64,000 nucleotides of DNA, taken from Flavobacterium sp. N502536. Lineage in GTDB: Bacteria; Bacteroidota; Bacteroidia; Flavobacteriales; Flavobacteriaceae. The stretch is taken from the NCBI RefSeq assembly GCF_025947345.1, contig NZ_CP110011.1:2852001-2916000 (forward strand). The letters are read 5' to 3'. The position numbers and the translations under genes were made by a program. The notes beneath the pieces are model-generated. The model saw nothing but the letters and a program-made list of their open reading frames with translations. It ran no database searches and was not told where the DNA came from. This document shows, piece by piece, positions 52,407 through 61,577 of the stretch (the stretch's first letter is position 1; each line of letters starts with the position of its first letter).

Positions 52407-54011
52407 ATGAAAAATATAATAAAAACAATTTTACTTTCTGTAGCTGTACTCGGGATGAGTTCATGTACAGAAGACAAGATATTGGATTTAAAACCAGTAA
52501 ATAATATTCTAAGTCCGGATGCTTTTACAACACCAACTTTGATAGAGAGTTATATGAACGGTGTCTATAATGCGGCAGCTATTGGTCAATATAACGCTAC
52601 TACTGCAAATGGTGGTAGAGGATATGTTTGGGGAGCTGCGTATGTAGAGCAAGGAGAAACAAGAGGTGAAGATGTTGTTAATATGGCAACATTTTATGAT
52701 TTGACATACAGTACAACCTATGATCCAACTAGTGCTAACAATGTTTATTACTGGGTTGATGGTTACAGATTAATCAACAGATGTAATTTGATGATTGAAG
52801 GTACAACAGAGGCTGTTGCCAAAGGTGTCATCACCAAAGCGGCTGGAGATAATTATATCGGTCAGTGTAAATTTTTAAGAGCAATTACACATTTAGAATT
52901 ACTAACTTATTTTGCGAAACCTTATTTTGACACTCCTGGTGCAACTCATGCAGGTATTCCTTACAGAGAAGTTGGAGTTAATACACAAGCTGAAATTGAC
53001 TCAGAAACAGTAAAACCTAGAAATACAGTTGCTGATTGTTATGCAAAAATTCTAACTGATTTAAACGCTGCAGAAACTTTAATTACTACAGGTAGTTCAA
53101 ACTCATTTGCATCAAGAGTTGTTGGTAAAGCTTCTAAATGGGCTGCAATTGCCTTCAAAACCAGACTTTATCTTCAAAAAAGAGATTGGGCAAATGTAAT
53201 TGTTGAGGGTAACAAGTTAACAGGAGCTTTTGCATTGACAGCTGATCCTTACGCACCGTTTCAGAATACTACAGGTCTTAATACTAGTAACTCGGAGTCT
53301 ATTTTTTCTATTCAGCATGCTGCTACATCTAATCCTGGTGTAAATGCTGCATTAGCTAGTATGTTAAGAGACAGAGCACTGGTTTGTATTAGTCCTATTT
53401 TATGGAGAGATACAGCGTGGTGGCGAGCAGATGATAAACGAAGAGAAGATGGGAAGTTTATTTACACTGCGGCAGGAATTAAATATACTAATAAGTACAC
53501 AGATGTTACAAATCGTACAGATGCTGCACCGATTATCAGATATGCAGAGGTAGTATTGAATATGGCTGAAGCTCAGGCTCGTTTGTCAAATTTAGCAGGA
53601 GCTTTAACTTTGTTAAACTCTGTAAGAAACAGATCTTTAGCTAATCCAGTGGCAACTCCTGGAAATCCAGTGGCGCAGGCTTATACAGCTGCTTCTTTTC
53701 CTACTGTTCCTACTATGGTTGAGGCTATTCTAAAAGAAAGAAGAATTGAATTTTTACAGGAAGGTCGCAGATGGACTGACATTCACAGATTGACTGCAGA
53801 TCCAATAGCATCTGTTGCAACTAACGGAATTCCTGCTAAGGTAGCTAGTGCTGTCTCGCCTCCTGCTGCTGCATTTGTTTTGGGTAATAGTTTTGTTATT
53901 ACAACTCCAGTTGCTGCTATACCTGCATCTGACTTTAGATTTTTGTGGCCAATACCACAAATTGAAATGAATACTAATCCGGGATTAGGACAAAATCCAG
54001 GATGGAATTAA
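52407..54011 (+). CDS. RagB/SusD family nutrient uptake outer membrane lipoprotein
   Basis: 534 residues. The lipoprotein signal has a lipobox (GMSSC, Cys19). The SusD N-terminus is DKILDLKPVNNILSPDAFTTP and TPR-like helices include CNLMIEGTTEAV and QCKFLRAITHLELLTYFAKPY. The C-terminal SusD part has RYAEVVLNMAEAQARLSNL, LKERRIEFLQEGRRWTDIHR and FLWPIPQIEMNTNPGLGQNPGW. It acts as the ligand-binding lid over the SusC barrel. Encoded in one operon with it. Confidence 0.96.
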   Translation: MKNIIKTILLSVAVLGMSSCTEDKILDLKPVNNILSPDAFTTPTLIESYMNGVYNAAAIGQYNATTANGGRGYVWGAAYVEQGETRGEDVVNMATFYDLTYSTTYDPTSANNVYYWVDGYRLINRCNLMIEGTTEAVAKGVITKAAGDNYIGQCKFLRAITHLELLTYFAKPYFDTPGATHAGIPYREVGVNTQAEIDSETVKPRNTVADCYAKILTDLNAAETLITTGSSNSFASRVVGKASKWAAIAFKTRLYLQKRDWANVIVEGNKLTGAFALTADPYAPFQNTTGLNTSNSESIFSIQHAATSNPGVNAALASMLRDRALVCISPILWRDTAWWRADDKRREDGKFIYTAAGIKYTNKYTDVTNRTDAAPIIRYAEVVLNMAEAQARLSNLAGALTLLNSVRNRSLANPVATPGNPVAQAYTAASFPTVPTMVEAILKERRIEFLQEGRRWTDIHRLTADPIASVATNGIPAKVASAVSPPAAAFVLGNSFVITTPVAAIPASDFRFLWPIPQIEMNTNPGLGQNPGWN

Positions 54012-54038
54012 GATAAATATTTTGATTTTTTTTGAAAG

Positions 54039-54069
54039 CCCTCAATCAATTTTTTGATTGGGGGTTTTT
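54039..54069 (+). terminator. Intrinsic terminator of the SusC/SusD operon
   Basis: CCCTCAATCAA pairs with TTGATTGGGGG (one G-U pair) over a 4-nt loop and runs into TTTTT, 27 nt after the SusD stop. Confidence 0.85.
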
Positions 54070-54112
54070 GTTTCAACAGTTTGGTTTGAAAAAGAATCCA
54101 GATAACAATGAT

Positions 54113-54146
54113 TTGTTTTTTTATACGTTTTTATCTTTTACCTTTG
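54113..54146 (+). promoter_or_regulatory. Promoter of the putative porin (and perhaps the CBS gene)
   Basis: TTG at 54113-54115, a 23-nt spacer, then TACCTTTG at 54139-54146. Confidence 0.55.
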
Positions 54147-54188
54147 CCTGATAAATTTTGTCGTAATAATTACCTATAAAACCACCAA

Positions 54189-56156
54189 ATGAGAATATTC
54201 ATTTTTCTATATCTTTTAGTTGTGCCAACTATAGTATTTTCTCAGGAAAAAACTGCATCTAAAAATAACTTAGACATGAACACCAAATATTCAAGTATAA
54301 CTGATACGGTAAAAAAGAAAAAAGCCAAGATTGCTACCATAGATCAATATCAGATTATCACATTGGAGCACGATACCACCTATGTAGATACCTCGCTAAC
54401 CTTGAAAAGTGCCTACAAACAAAATCATCTTAGAAAAGACGATTTTGGGCTTTTGGCTTTCTCAAACATCGGGCAAACTTTTAATACGCTGCAATACAGT
54501 TTAACGAATTTTTCTCCTTACCCGGAAATTGGTTTTAGCGGTAAACATTTTAATTATATGGAAGCCGATCAGATTCGTTATTATTCGGCGGCAACTCCTT
54601 TTACCGAATTGTTTTTTAACACAACCATCAATAAAGGTCAGAACGTAGACTCTTTTATTACGTTAAACACCTCAAAAAATCTTAACTTTTCTATTGCTTA
54701 CAAAGGCTTACGTTCAGAAGGAGATTATATAAACCAATTGGTAAGTGCAGGAAATTTCAGGTTCACAACTAGTTATGCCACAACAGATAAAAGGTATGCC
54801 ATAAATGCGCACTATACGTATCAGGACATTTCAAATGAAGAAAATGGAGGGATTACAACTTCCACAGATTTTGAAAGCGATAATAAAGATTATAAAAACC
54901 GTCAAAGATTACAGGTATACCTAACAGATGCCAAATCTTTTTTGAAAGGCAGACGTTTGTTTTTTGATCATGCGTTCCGAGTAAATCCGAAAAACGGAAA
55001 CAATAATTTATATGTAACACACCAGTTCAACTACGAAAATAAACTTTTCGAGTACACTCAGGCGACATTAACTTCAAACGTTGGTAACACTCTGGTGCAG
55101 CGATTTGGAGATTCGTATGTTACTAGTGGGATTAACGATAAAACAAAATACGAAAGACTATATAATAAGGTTGGACTTGCCTACGAAAATTCTCTTTTAG
55201 GAAAATTTAATTTTTTCGTAGACGATTACAGATCAAATTATGAATACGGAAGAATTATAATCCATAAGGACAAAACAGTCATTCCGGATAATTTATTTTT
55301 ACAGATTAATAATTTCGGAGGGCAATACGAATATCAAAAGAACAAATGGAACGGTCGTTTCTTGTATTCAAGATCGATTACCAATCAGTCCCTTTCTAAT
55401 TTAGATGCGAAATTGAGATACGATATGAATGATAAAATTCAGTTCGATTTTAGATATCGTAACATCAATAAATTGCCAAACAACAACTTCAATTTATACC
55501 AAAGCAGCTACACCGAGTACAACTGGTCGAATAATTTTAAAAACGAAAAAATTAATTCGCTTAGTGCCAGTGTTGCCACACCCTGGGTAAACGCAGAAGT
55601 GCAATACACCGTTCTAAACGATCATTTGTATTTTGAAGACAAATCTTCTGATATTCAGACCGCGGCACATACTCAGATTATTAAGCCGGCTCAATACGGT
55701 AGCGCTATTAATTACTTGGAAATTAAAGCAAGCCGTGAGTTTAAATTTGGCCGATTTGCATTAGACAATACACTTTTGTATCAAAAAGTACAACAATCAG
55801 ATCTGATTTTAAATGTACCCGATTTTGTGACCAGAAATACATTCTATTATTCGGGACACTTTTTTAAGAAAGCATTGTACATGCAATCTGGAGTAGTATT
55901 TAATTATTTTACAAAATATTACGGAAACGACTATAATCCGGTTATCGGAGAATTTTTTGTTCAGCATAACAAAAAGATAGGAGGTTACCCGTTATTCGAT
56001 CTTTTTGTAAATGCCAGAATTCGTCAAACCCGCTTTTATTTAAAAGCAGAACACATAAACGCTTTATTTTCAAAAGGCGATTATTATTCGGCACCTAATA
56101 ATCCTTATCGCGATTTTGTGATCCGATTTGGTTTGGTTTGGAACTTCTTCCAATAA
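54189..56156 (+). CDS. Putative porin (Porin_10-type outer membrane beta-barrel)
   Basis: 655 residues. A signal peptide (about 1-19, ending IVFSQE) is followed by a Lys-rich segment and YQIITLEHDTTYVDTSLTLKSAYKQNHLRKDDFGLLAFSNIGQTFNTL, the conserved opening of the Bacteroidota putative porin family. The remainder alternates aromatic and polar residues in strand pattern and ends in a beta-signal (FVIRFGLVWNFFQ). A pore function is assumed from family name only. It is 50 nt upstream of the cystathionine beta-synthase gene with no terminator between them. Confidence 0.88.
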   Translation: MRIFIFLYLLVVPTIVFSQEKTASKNNLDMNTKYSSITDTVKKKKAKIATIDQYQIITLEHDTTYVDTSLTLKSAYKQNHLRKDDFGLLAFSNIGQTFNTLQYSLTNFSPYPEIGFSGKHFNYMEADQIRYYSAATPFTELFFNTTINKGQNVDSFITLNTSKNLNFSIAYKGLRSEGDYINQLVSAGNFRFTTSYATTDKRYAINAHYTYQDISNEENGGITTSTDFESDNKDYKNRQRLQVYLTDAKSFLKGRRLFFDHAFRVNPKNGNNNLYVTHQFNYENKLFEYTQATLTSNVGNTLVQRFGDSYVTSGINDKTKYERLYNKVGLAYENSLLGKFNFFVDDYRSNYEYGRIIIHKDKTVIPDNLFLQINNFGGQYEYQKNKWNGRFLYSRSITNQSLSNLDAKLRYDMNDKIQFDFRYRNINKLPNNNFNLYQSSYTEYNWSNNFKNEKINSLSASVATPWVNAEVQYTVLNDHLYFEDKSSDIQTAAHTQIIKPAQYGSAINYLEIKASREFKFGRFALDNTLLYQKVQQSDLILNVPDFVTRNTFYYSGHFFKKALYMQSGVVFNYFTKYYGNDYNPVIGEFFVQHNKKIGGYPLFDLFVNARIRQTRFYLKAEHINALFSKGDYYSAPNNPYRDFVIRFGLVWNFFQ

Positions 56157-56206
56157 AATTAGGCGTCTCATATTTTTAAAAACCAAATATTAAAATTCAA
56201 ATAGAA

Positions 56207-57568
56207 ATGGACTTTTCAAAAAACATTTTAGAAACAATCGGTAATACACCATTGGTAAAACTCAACAAAATTGTTGCTGAAATAGATGCGCTGGTATTGG
56301 CAAAAGTCGAAACTTTTAATCCCGGGAATTCTGTTAAAGACAGAATGGCCGTGAAAATGATTGAAGATGCAGAGGCAGATGGCCGATTAAAACCAGGAGG
56401 AACTATTATTGAAGGTACTTCAGGAAATACAGGAATGGGATTGGCACTTGTAGCCATCATAAAAGGCTACAAACTGATTTGTGTAATATCAGACAAACAG
56501 TCTAAAGAAAAAATGGATATCCTGCGTGCAGTAGGAGCTAAAGTGGTAGTTTGTCCTACCGATGTAGAGCCTACTGATCCACGTTCTTACTACTCAGTTT
56601 CAAAACGTCTGGCTAGTGAAACACCAAATTCCTGGTATGTAAATCAATACGATAACATGTCTAATTCATTGGCGCATTATGAGCAAACCGGACCGGAAAT
56701 CTGGAAACAGACTGATGGAAAGATCACTCATTTTGTAGTTGGAGTAGGAACAGGTGGAACGATCTCAGGAGTTGGAAGATACCTGAAAGAGAAAAATCCA
56801 AACATTAAAATTTGGGGAATTGATACCTACGGTTCTGTTTTTAAAAAATACCATGAAACCGGAATTTTTGACGAAAACGAAATCTATTCGTACATCACAG
56901 AAGGAATTGGAGAAGATATTTTGCCTAAAAATGTTGACTTCTCTTTAATTGACGGATTCACTAAAGTAACCGATAAAGATGCAGCTGTTTACACCAGAAA
57001 AATTGCATTGGAAGAAGCTATTTTTGTTGGAAACTCTGCCGGAGCCTGTATAAAAGGACTGTTACAGCTAAAAGAACATTTCAAGCCAGATGATGTGGTA
57101 GTAGTATTATTTCACGATTCAGGAAGCCGTTATGTAGGTAAAATGTTTAATGACGACTGGATGCGCGAACGTGGCTTCCTGGAAGAAAATGTAACAAAAG
57201 CCGAGGATGTTATAAAAGATCATATCGATAAACAATTAATTGTTGTTCGTACCGAAGAACTAGTTTCTCACGCAATCGAGCGTATGCGTAAATATAAAAT
57301 TTCTCAAATTCCGGTAGTAGATATCAACGGATTTGTGGGTTCTGTTGACGAAACAGACTTATTCAGAAGTTATGTTGCCGATAAAAACGTTGCCGAAAAA
57401 CCAATTAAAGAAGTAATGGGGAAACCTTTTCCAATTGTAAAATTAGGAACCCCAATTGAAGAGGTATCTAAATTATTTACCAAAGAAAATGACGCTGTTT
57501 TAGTAGACCTTGAAAACGGAAATCATCATATCATTACAAAATATGATATTATCGGATCAATAAAATAA
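56207..57568 (+). CDS. Cystathionine beta-synthase-like PLP enzyme with CBS domain pair
   Basis: 453 residues. A PLP fold-type II catalytic domain (about 1-325) has the PLP lysine Lys44 in NPGNSVKDRMAV, EGTSGNTGMGLALV and GVGTGGTISGVGRYL. Two C-terminal CBS motifs follow (about 335-453; RTEELVSHAIERMRKYKISQIPVVD and KLGTPIEEVSKLF). The layout fits cystathionine beta-synthase (serine plus homocysteine to cystathionine) without the heme domain; an O-acetylserine sulfhydrylase role is less likely given the CBS pair. The gene ends in a perfect 14-bp terminator. Confidence 0.9.
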   Translation: MDFSKNILETIGNTPLVKLNKIVAEIDALVLAKVETFNPGNSVKDRMAVKMIEDAEADGRLKPGGTIIEGTSGNTGMGLALVAIIKGYKLICVISDKQSKEKMDILRAVGAKVVVCPTDVEPTDPRSYYSVSKRLASETPNSWYVNQYDNMSNSLAHYEQTGPEIWKQTDGKITHFVVGVGTGGTISGVGRYLKEKNPNIKIWGIDTYGSVFKKYHETGIFDENEIYSYITEGIGEDILPKNVDFSLIDGFTKVTDKDAAVYTRKIALEEAIFVGNSAGACIKGLLQLKEHFKPDDVVVVLFHDSGSRYVGKMFNDDWMRERGFLEENVTKAEDVIKDHIDKQLIVVRTEELVSHAIERMRKYKISQIPVVDINGFVGSVDETDLFRSYVADKNVAEKPIKEVMGKPFPIVKLGTPIEEVSKLFTKENDAVLVDLENGNHHIITKYDIIGSIK

Positions 57569-57590
57569 AGCAATTTTTTAATAAATTTAT

Positions 57591-57636
57591 AAATCCATAA
57601 ATCTGGTTGGAAACAATTAGATTTATGGATTTTTTT
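57591..57636 (+). terminator. Intrinsic terminator after the CBS-type gene
   Basis: A perfect 14-bp stem, AAATCCATAAATCT (57591-57604) with AGATTTATGGATTT (57619-57632), a 14-nt loop and a T-run after it. It occupies the space in front of the exonuclease gene and contains the alternative TTG start at 57607. Confidence 0.85.
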
Positions 57637-57654
57637 ACTCCTATAGCACAGCAT

Positions 57655-58137
57655 ATGAACTTTACCGCCATAGACTTTGAAACTGCAACCAGTTACCATC
57701 CGTGTTCGGTTGGGATTGTAACGGTAGAAAATGGAATTATTGTAGACGAATTTGTTACACTCATCAAGCCGCCAAACAATCAGTATAATCCCTTCACCAT
57801 TCAGGTTCATGGTATATATCCGCGAGATACTGTTGCTGCAAAGTCTTTTGTACAGGTTTATCCCGAAATCGAAAAAAGATTAAAAAACAGAGTGGTCGTG
57901 GCACATAATGAAAGTTTTGACCGAAACGTACTAATGAAATCAATGGCGCTTTATGGTCTGAATTATGAGGATTTGAATATTGCAGCTAAATGGGAGTGTA
58001 CGGTTAAAATTTACAAAGCAAAAGGATTCAAACCAACTAAATTGAGTGACTGTTGCCGTGAGATGAAAATTCAGTTAAATCATCATGAAGCATTATCAGA
58101 TGCACGTGCCTGTGCTAAATTGTATCTGTTAAAATAA
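57655..58137 (+). CDS. 3'-5' exonuclease (DEDDh, epsilon-like)
   Basis: 160 residues from the ATG at 57655. Exo I motif is FTAIDFETA (Asp7, Glu9). Exo II is VVAHNESFDRNVL, and the Exo III/His region is HEALSDARACAKLYL, giving the DEDDh set. It resembles stand-alone DnaQ-like or PolC-type exonucleases and probably degrades DNA or RNA 3' ends. The frame opens at a TTG at 57607, but that codon lies in the loop of the preceding terminator and the exonuclease fold begins at MNFTAID, so the ATG is preferred. Confidence 0.88.
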   Translation: MNFTAIDFETATSYHPCSVGIVTVENGIIVDEFVTLIKPPNNQYNPFTIQVHGIYPRDTVAAKSFVQVYPEIEKRLKNRVVVAHNESFDRNVLMKSMALYGLNYEDLNIAAKWECTVKIYKAKGFKPTKLSDCCREMKIQLNHHEALSDARACAKLYLLK

Positions 58138-58208
58138 AATATTTTTTGTAAGATAAATATTATTTTTTATTAATTTAGAGCTTTGCAAACCATCGTATAA
58201 GCCTAAAC

Positions 58209-59489
58209 ATGAAAGAAGATTTTCTTCATTACCTCTGGAGATTCAGAAAGTTTGAAACCCTGAATTTAAGAACTACTCAAAATGAGCCGCTCACTATTAT
58301 TAAAACAGGCGATTATCTCGGGCTTTCCGGGCCGGATTTTTTTAATGCACAAATTATAATAGGCAATCAAAAATGGGCTGGTAATATCGAAATACACCTA
58401 AAGTCCTCAGATTGGTATGTGCATGGTCACGAAAAGGACACTGCTTATGACAATGTAATTTTGCATGTGGTTTGGGAGCACGACACCGAAATTTTTGGTA
58501 AAAACAATACCGAGATTCCGGTTTTGGTTTTAAAGGAGTATACGGCCGCGGAGACACTTTCAAACTACAATGCGCTGTTAACGCCAAAATCATGGATTTT
58601 TTGTGAAAAAGACATCGCTAGAATTGACGCATTCGTTTTTAAAAACTGGCAGGAGCGACTGTTTTTTGAACGTTTAGAACGTAAGTCCGAATTCATTTAT
58701 GATTTGCTCAGTGAAAATCAACAGGACTGGGAAGCCGTTTTATTCTCCCTATTCGCAAAGAATTTTGGATTAAACACCAATGCGAATTCTTTTTTGCAAA
58801 TGGCCAAATCACTTCCTTTTTCAATGATCAGAAAAGAAAGTTTTGAAGTCGAAAATTTGGAAGCATTGTTTTTTGGAACCACAGGTTTATTAGATTCCGG
58901 GAAAGAAGATGTCTATTTTACCGACTTAAAAAACAGATACGACTATCTGCGGAACAAACATCAGGTGAAGAAATGTCATATCGATCCGATACAATTTTTT
59001 AAGCATCGTCCCGATAATTTCCCAACTATTCGACTCTCGCAATTGGCCAATTTATACGGGGAGCAAAACCTGTTTTCAAAAGTAATTGCTGTAAAATCTG
59101 TGGCAGAAGTACGTCAATTGTTTCTGGTTTCGGCAAGTCCGTATTGGCGAAATCATTACCGGTTTGATAAAGAAAGTGTCGGGAAATCAAAGGCTCTATC
59201 TCCTGCATTTATAGATCTACTCATCATAAATACCATCATCCCGCTTCAGTTTGCCTATGCACGTACCAGAGACGAATTAATTTCTGAAGAGTTAATTGCT
59301 TTTATGAATCAGGTCGCACCGGAGCGCAATGCCATTATCGATAAATTTGATTTCTTTGGAGTAAAGGCTAAAAATGCTTTTGAAACTCAGGCCCTTTTAG
59401 AACTTAAAAAAGAGTACTGCAATCAAAAAGCCTGTTTGCGATGTGCGTTAGGAATTGATTTGCTTAAGAATAATGAGGCAATTAGATAA
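58209..59489 (+). CDS. DUF2851 family protein
   Basis: 426 residues, no signal peptide. It matches the DUF2851 family in MKEDFLHYLWRFRKFETLNLRTTQ, DYLGLSGPDFFNAQIIIGNQKWAGNIEIHLKSSDWYVHGH and the C-terminal Cys-containing CNQKACLRCALGIDLLK. The core ExH-type pattern (GNIEIHLKSSDW) has a nuclease-like flavour, but activity is not known to me. It stands 71 nt after the exonuclease gene and is not linked to a known pathway. Confidence 0.9.
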   Translation: MKEDFLHYLWRFRKFETLNLRTTQNEPLTIIKTGDYLGLSGPDFFNAQIIIGNQKWAGNIEIHLKSSDWYVHGHEKDTAYDNVILHVVWEHDTEIFGKNNTEIPVLVLKEYTAAETLSNYNALLTPKSWIFCEKDIARIDAFVFKNWQERLFFERLERKSEFIYDLLSENQQDWEAVLFSLFAKNFGLNTNANSFLQMAKSLPFSMIRKESFEVENLEALFFGTTGLLDSGKEDVYFTDLKNRYDYLRNKHQVKKCHIDPIQFFKHRPDNFPTIRLSQLANLYGEQNLFSKVIAVKSVAEVRQLFLVSASPYWRNHYRFDKESVGKSKALSPAFIDLLIINTIIPLQFAYARTRDELISEELIAFMNQVAPERNAIIDKFDFFGVKAKNAFETQALLELKKEYCNQKACLRCALGIDLLKNNEAIR

Positions 59490-59510
59490 TTAGAAAATGT
59501 GATAATTTTG

Positions 59511-59518
59511 TACTTTTG
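59511..59518 (+). promoter_or_regulatory. Candidate -7 promoter element for the PspC gene
   Basis: TACTTTTG (TAnnTTTG), 36 nt before the ATG at 59555. Confidence 0.5.
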
Positions 59519-59554
59519 TAGAAAGAGACAAATCTACAATCTAAAATCAATAAC

Positions 59555-59782
59555 ATGTCCGCTATTTTAAAACTAAAGTTCTTTTTTGAAAAATATGGTT
59601 TTCATGTATCTTCCAGATTGGCAGATAAACTGGGAATGCGTGTTACCAGTGTAAGATTGTTTTTTATTTACATTTCGTTTGTTACAGCCGGTTTAGGTTT
59701 TGGTGTTTACTTAACCCTTGCCTTTTGGATCCGGTTGAAAGATTTGATCCGAGCAAAACGAACTTCTGTTTTTGACTTATAA
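59555..59782 (+). CDS. PspC domain-containing small membrane protein
   Basis: 75 residues. FEKYGFHVSSRLADKLGMRVTSVRLFFIYISFVTAGLGFGVYLTLAFWIRL fits the PspC domain, with one transmembrane hairpin at about 33-58. In other bacteria PspC-type proteins sense envelope stress. Here no pspA or regulator is adjacent, so the role is not known. Confidence 0.85.
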   Translation: MSAILKLKFFFEKYGFHVSSRLADKLGMRVTSVRLFFIYISFVTAGLGFGVYLTLAFWIRLKDLIRAKRTSVFDL

Positions 59783-59815
59783 AAAAAGCTCCAAATGTTT
59801 AATTTGGAGCTTTTT
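59783..59815. terminator. Bidirectional terminator between PspC and permease genes
   Basis: AAAAAGCTCCAAAT and ATTTGGAGCTTTTT form a perfect 14-bp stem with a 5-nt loop between convergent stops. Confidence 0.88.
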
Positions 59816-59833
59816 AGTTTTATAGAACGATGT

Positions 59834-61303
59834 TTATTCGTTTTCGGTACTGTTGTTAAGTCTTGATCTTTTTTTACTGTATCCAAAATAAACCAGAATA
59901 CCAACAGCTAACCATCCTAGTGAAAGAAATTGAGCATCGTGGCTTAAATTGATCATTAAATAAGTGTTGATCGCTATACCTAAAACAGCAATAATAGGAA
60001 GTGCAGGAACTTTAAAAGTTCTTGTTAATCCAGGTTGTTTTACTCTTAAAATCCAAACTGCGATACAGACCATTGTAAAGGCAAACAAAGTACCAAAACT
60101 GGTCATATCAGCTAATTTATTGATAGGTGTAAAAGCAGCAACTGTAGCAATAATACCACCTAATATGATTAAGTTGGTTTTTGGAGTTCCAGAAAGTGGA
60201 TTTACTTTAGAGAATACAGCAGGAATTAATCCGTCTTTAGACATACCAAGGAAAATTCTTGATTGTCCCATAATCATAACCATTAATACTGAAACAAGAC
60301 CTATCGTTGCAGCAATAGTAATGATAAGACCAGCCCATCCTTGTCCGGCAATATCAAATGCATAAGCCACAGGAGCTTTAATAGCATCTGGATATTTTCC
60401 TAGCGGGTTAAAATCTTTATAATTCATCATACCTGTCAGTACTAAAGAAACAAGTATATATAAAGTAGTACAAATTAATAGGGAAGCAATAATAGCAAAC
60501 GGAACATCCTTTTTAGGGTTAACCGCTTCTCCTGCCTGAGTAGAAACAGCATCGAAACCAACGTAAGCAAAGAAAATAGCAGCGGCTCCGGATACAATTC
60601 CTCCAATTCCGTATGCGTTGTGAGTAGTTTCTTTTTCAATAATTTGAGTAGCTGCTGGAATAAATGGAGTCCAGTTAGCCGTATTAATAAAGAAAAGACC
60701 GGCAATAATTACAAATATTACAGCAGAAACTTTTAGGATAACAATAAAATTGTTTGCTTTTGCGGCGCTTTTTGTTCCTTTAATAAGTATGGAAATAACC
60801 AAAATAACAATTAAAAAAGCCGGTAAGTTCATAGAAAAGCCTTCTCCGGTGTAACTGGCAGGATCTGTTGTTAGCCATTCAGGTAAATGGATATGAAACA
60901 TTTTGAGCAGTTTGTTGAAATATCCGGACCAGGAGACGGCGACGGTCATCGATCCCATTGCGTATTCAAGAATAAGTCCCCAACCGATAATCCAGGCAAA
61001 AATTTCTCCAATTGTTCCATATGCATAAGCATAAGCAGAACCTTCAACAGGTAAAATAGAGGCAAACTCAGAATAACAAAGAGCTGCAAAAACGCAGGCA
61101 ATCCCCGCAATGATGAAAGAAACAGCTAACGCTGGACCTGCATGGTAATATGCTCCAGTACCTGTAAGTACAAAAATTCCTCCACCAATAATGGCACCAA
61201 CACCAATGGCTGTAAGGCTCCATTTTCCTAGAACTCTTTTTAAATCACTTTTTTTCATATCGGCCTCAAAGGCTGATATCGGTTTAACTCTCCAAATTGA
61301 CAT
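59834..61303 (-). CDS. Amino acid permease (APC superfamily)
   Basis: 489 residues with about 12 hydrophobic segments. The start of TM1 reads TAIGVGAIIGGGIFVLTGTG, the unwound substrate-binding helix of APC transporters, and FFAYVGFDAVSTQAGEAVNPKKDVPFAI marks TM6 and the following loop. The sequence is close to the cationic amino acid transporter (CAT-like) branch. The substrate is not shown. A promoter matching the consensus precedes it. Confidence 0.92.
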   Translation of the reverse strand: MSIWRVKPISAFEADMKKSDLKRVLGKWSLTAIGVGAIIGGGIFVLTGTGAYYHAGPALAVSFIIAGIACVFAALCYSEFASILPVEGSAYAYAYGTIGEIFAWIIGWGLILEYAMGSMTVAVSWSGYFNKLLKMFHIHLPEWLTTDPASYTGEGFSMNLPAFLIVILVISILIKGTKSAAKANNFIVILKVSAVIFVIIAGLFFINTANWTPFIPAATQIIEKETTHNAYGIGGIVSGAAAIFFAYVGFDAVSTQAGEAVNPKKDVPFAIIASLLICTTLYILVSLVLTGMMNYKDFNPLGKYPDAIKAPVAYAFDIAGQGWAGLIITIAATIGLVSVLMVMIMGQSRIFLGMSKDGLIPAVFSKVNPLSGTPKTNLIILGGIIATVAAFTPINKLADMTSFGTLFAFTMVCIAVWILRVKQPGLTRTFKVPALPIIAVLGIAINTYLMINLSHDAQFLSLGWLAVGILVYFGYSKKRSRLNNSTENE

Positions 61304-61335
61304 ACTATTTTATTGGTTTATTTGTTACTAAGCTC

Positions 61336-61369
61336 CAAATGTATCGTTTTTTGTAAAAACTAAAAACAA
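61336..61369 (-). promoter_or_regulatory. Promoter of the amino acid permease gene
   Basis: The minus strand has TTG (61367-61369), a 23-nt spacer, then TACATTTG (61336-61343), 32 nt before the ATG. Confidence 0.55.
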
Positions 61370-61577
61370 TTATCTCGTTTTTAGTTGTAAAATATTAAAT
61401 ATTTTGACAAAACCCTCGCTGATTGATCTTTAAATACTGAGATTCATTAAATTAATTGGGCATAAATAATGAAAAGTGTAATTTCTTGAATTGTATAATT
61501 CTTGTTAATTTTCTTACTAAATCAACGGTTTTTCTCTATTTTAGTGCACTATTTAAGAAAGAAAAAGTTCGAATAAA

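Noticed and set aside
57526..57810. A 94-codon leftward frame over the CBS/exonuclease junction
   Set aside because: It runs antisense through a clear terminator and conserved exonuclease codons.
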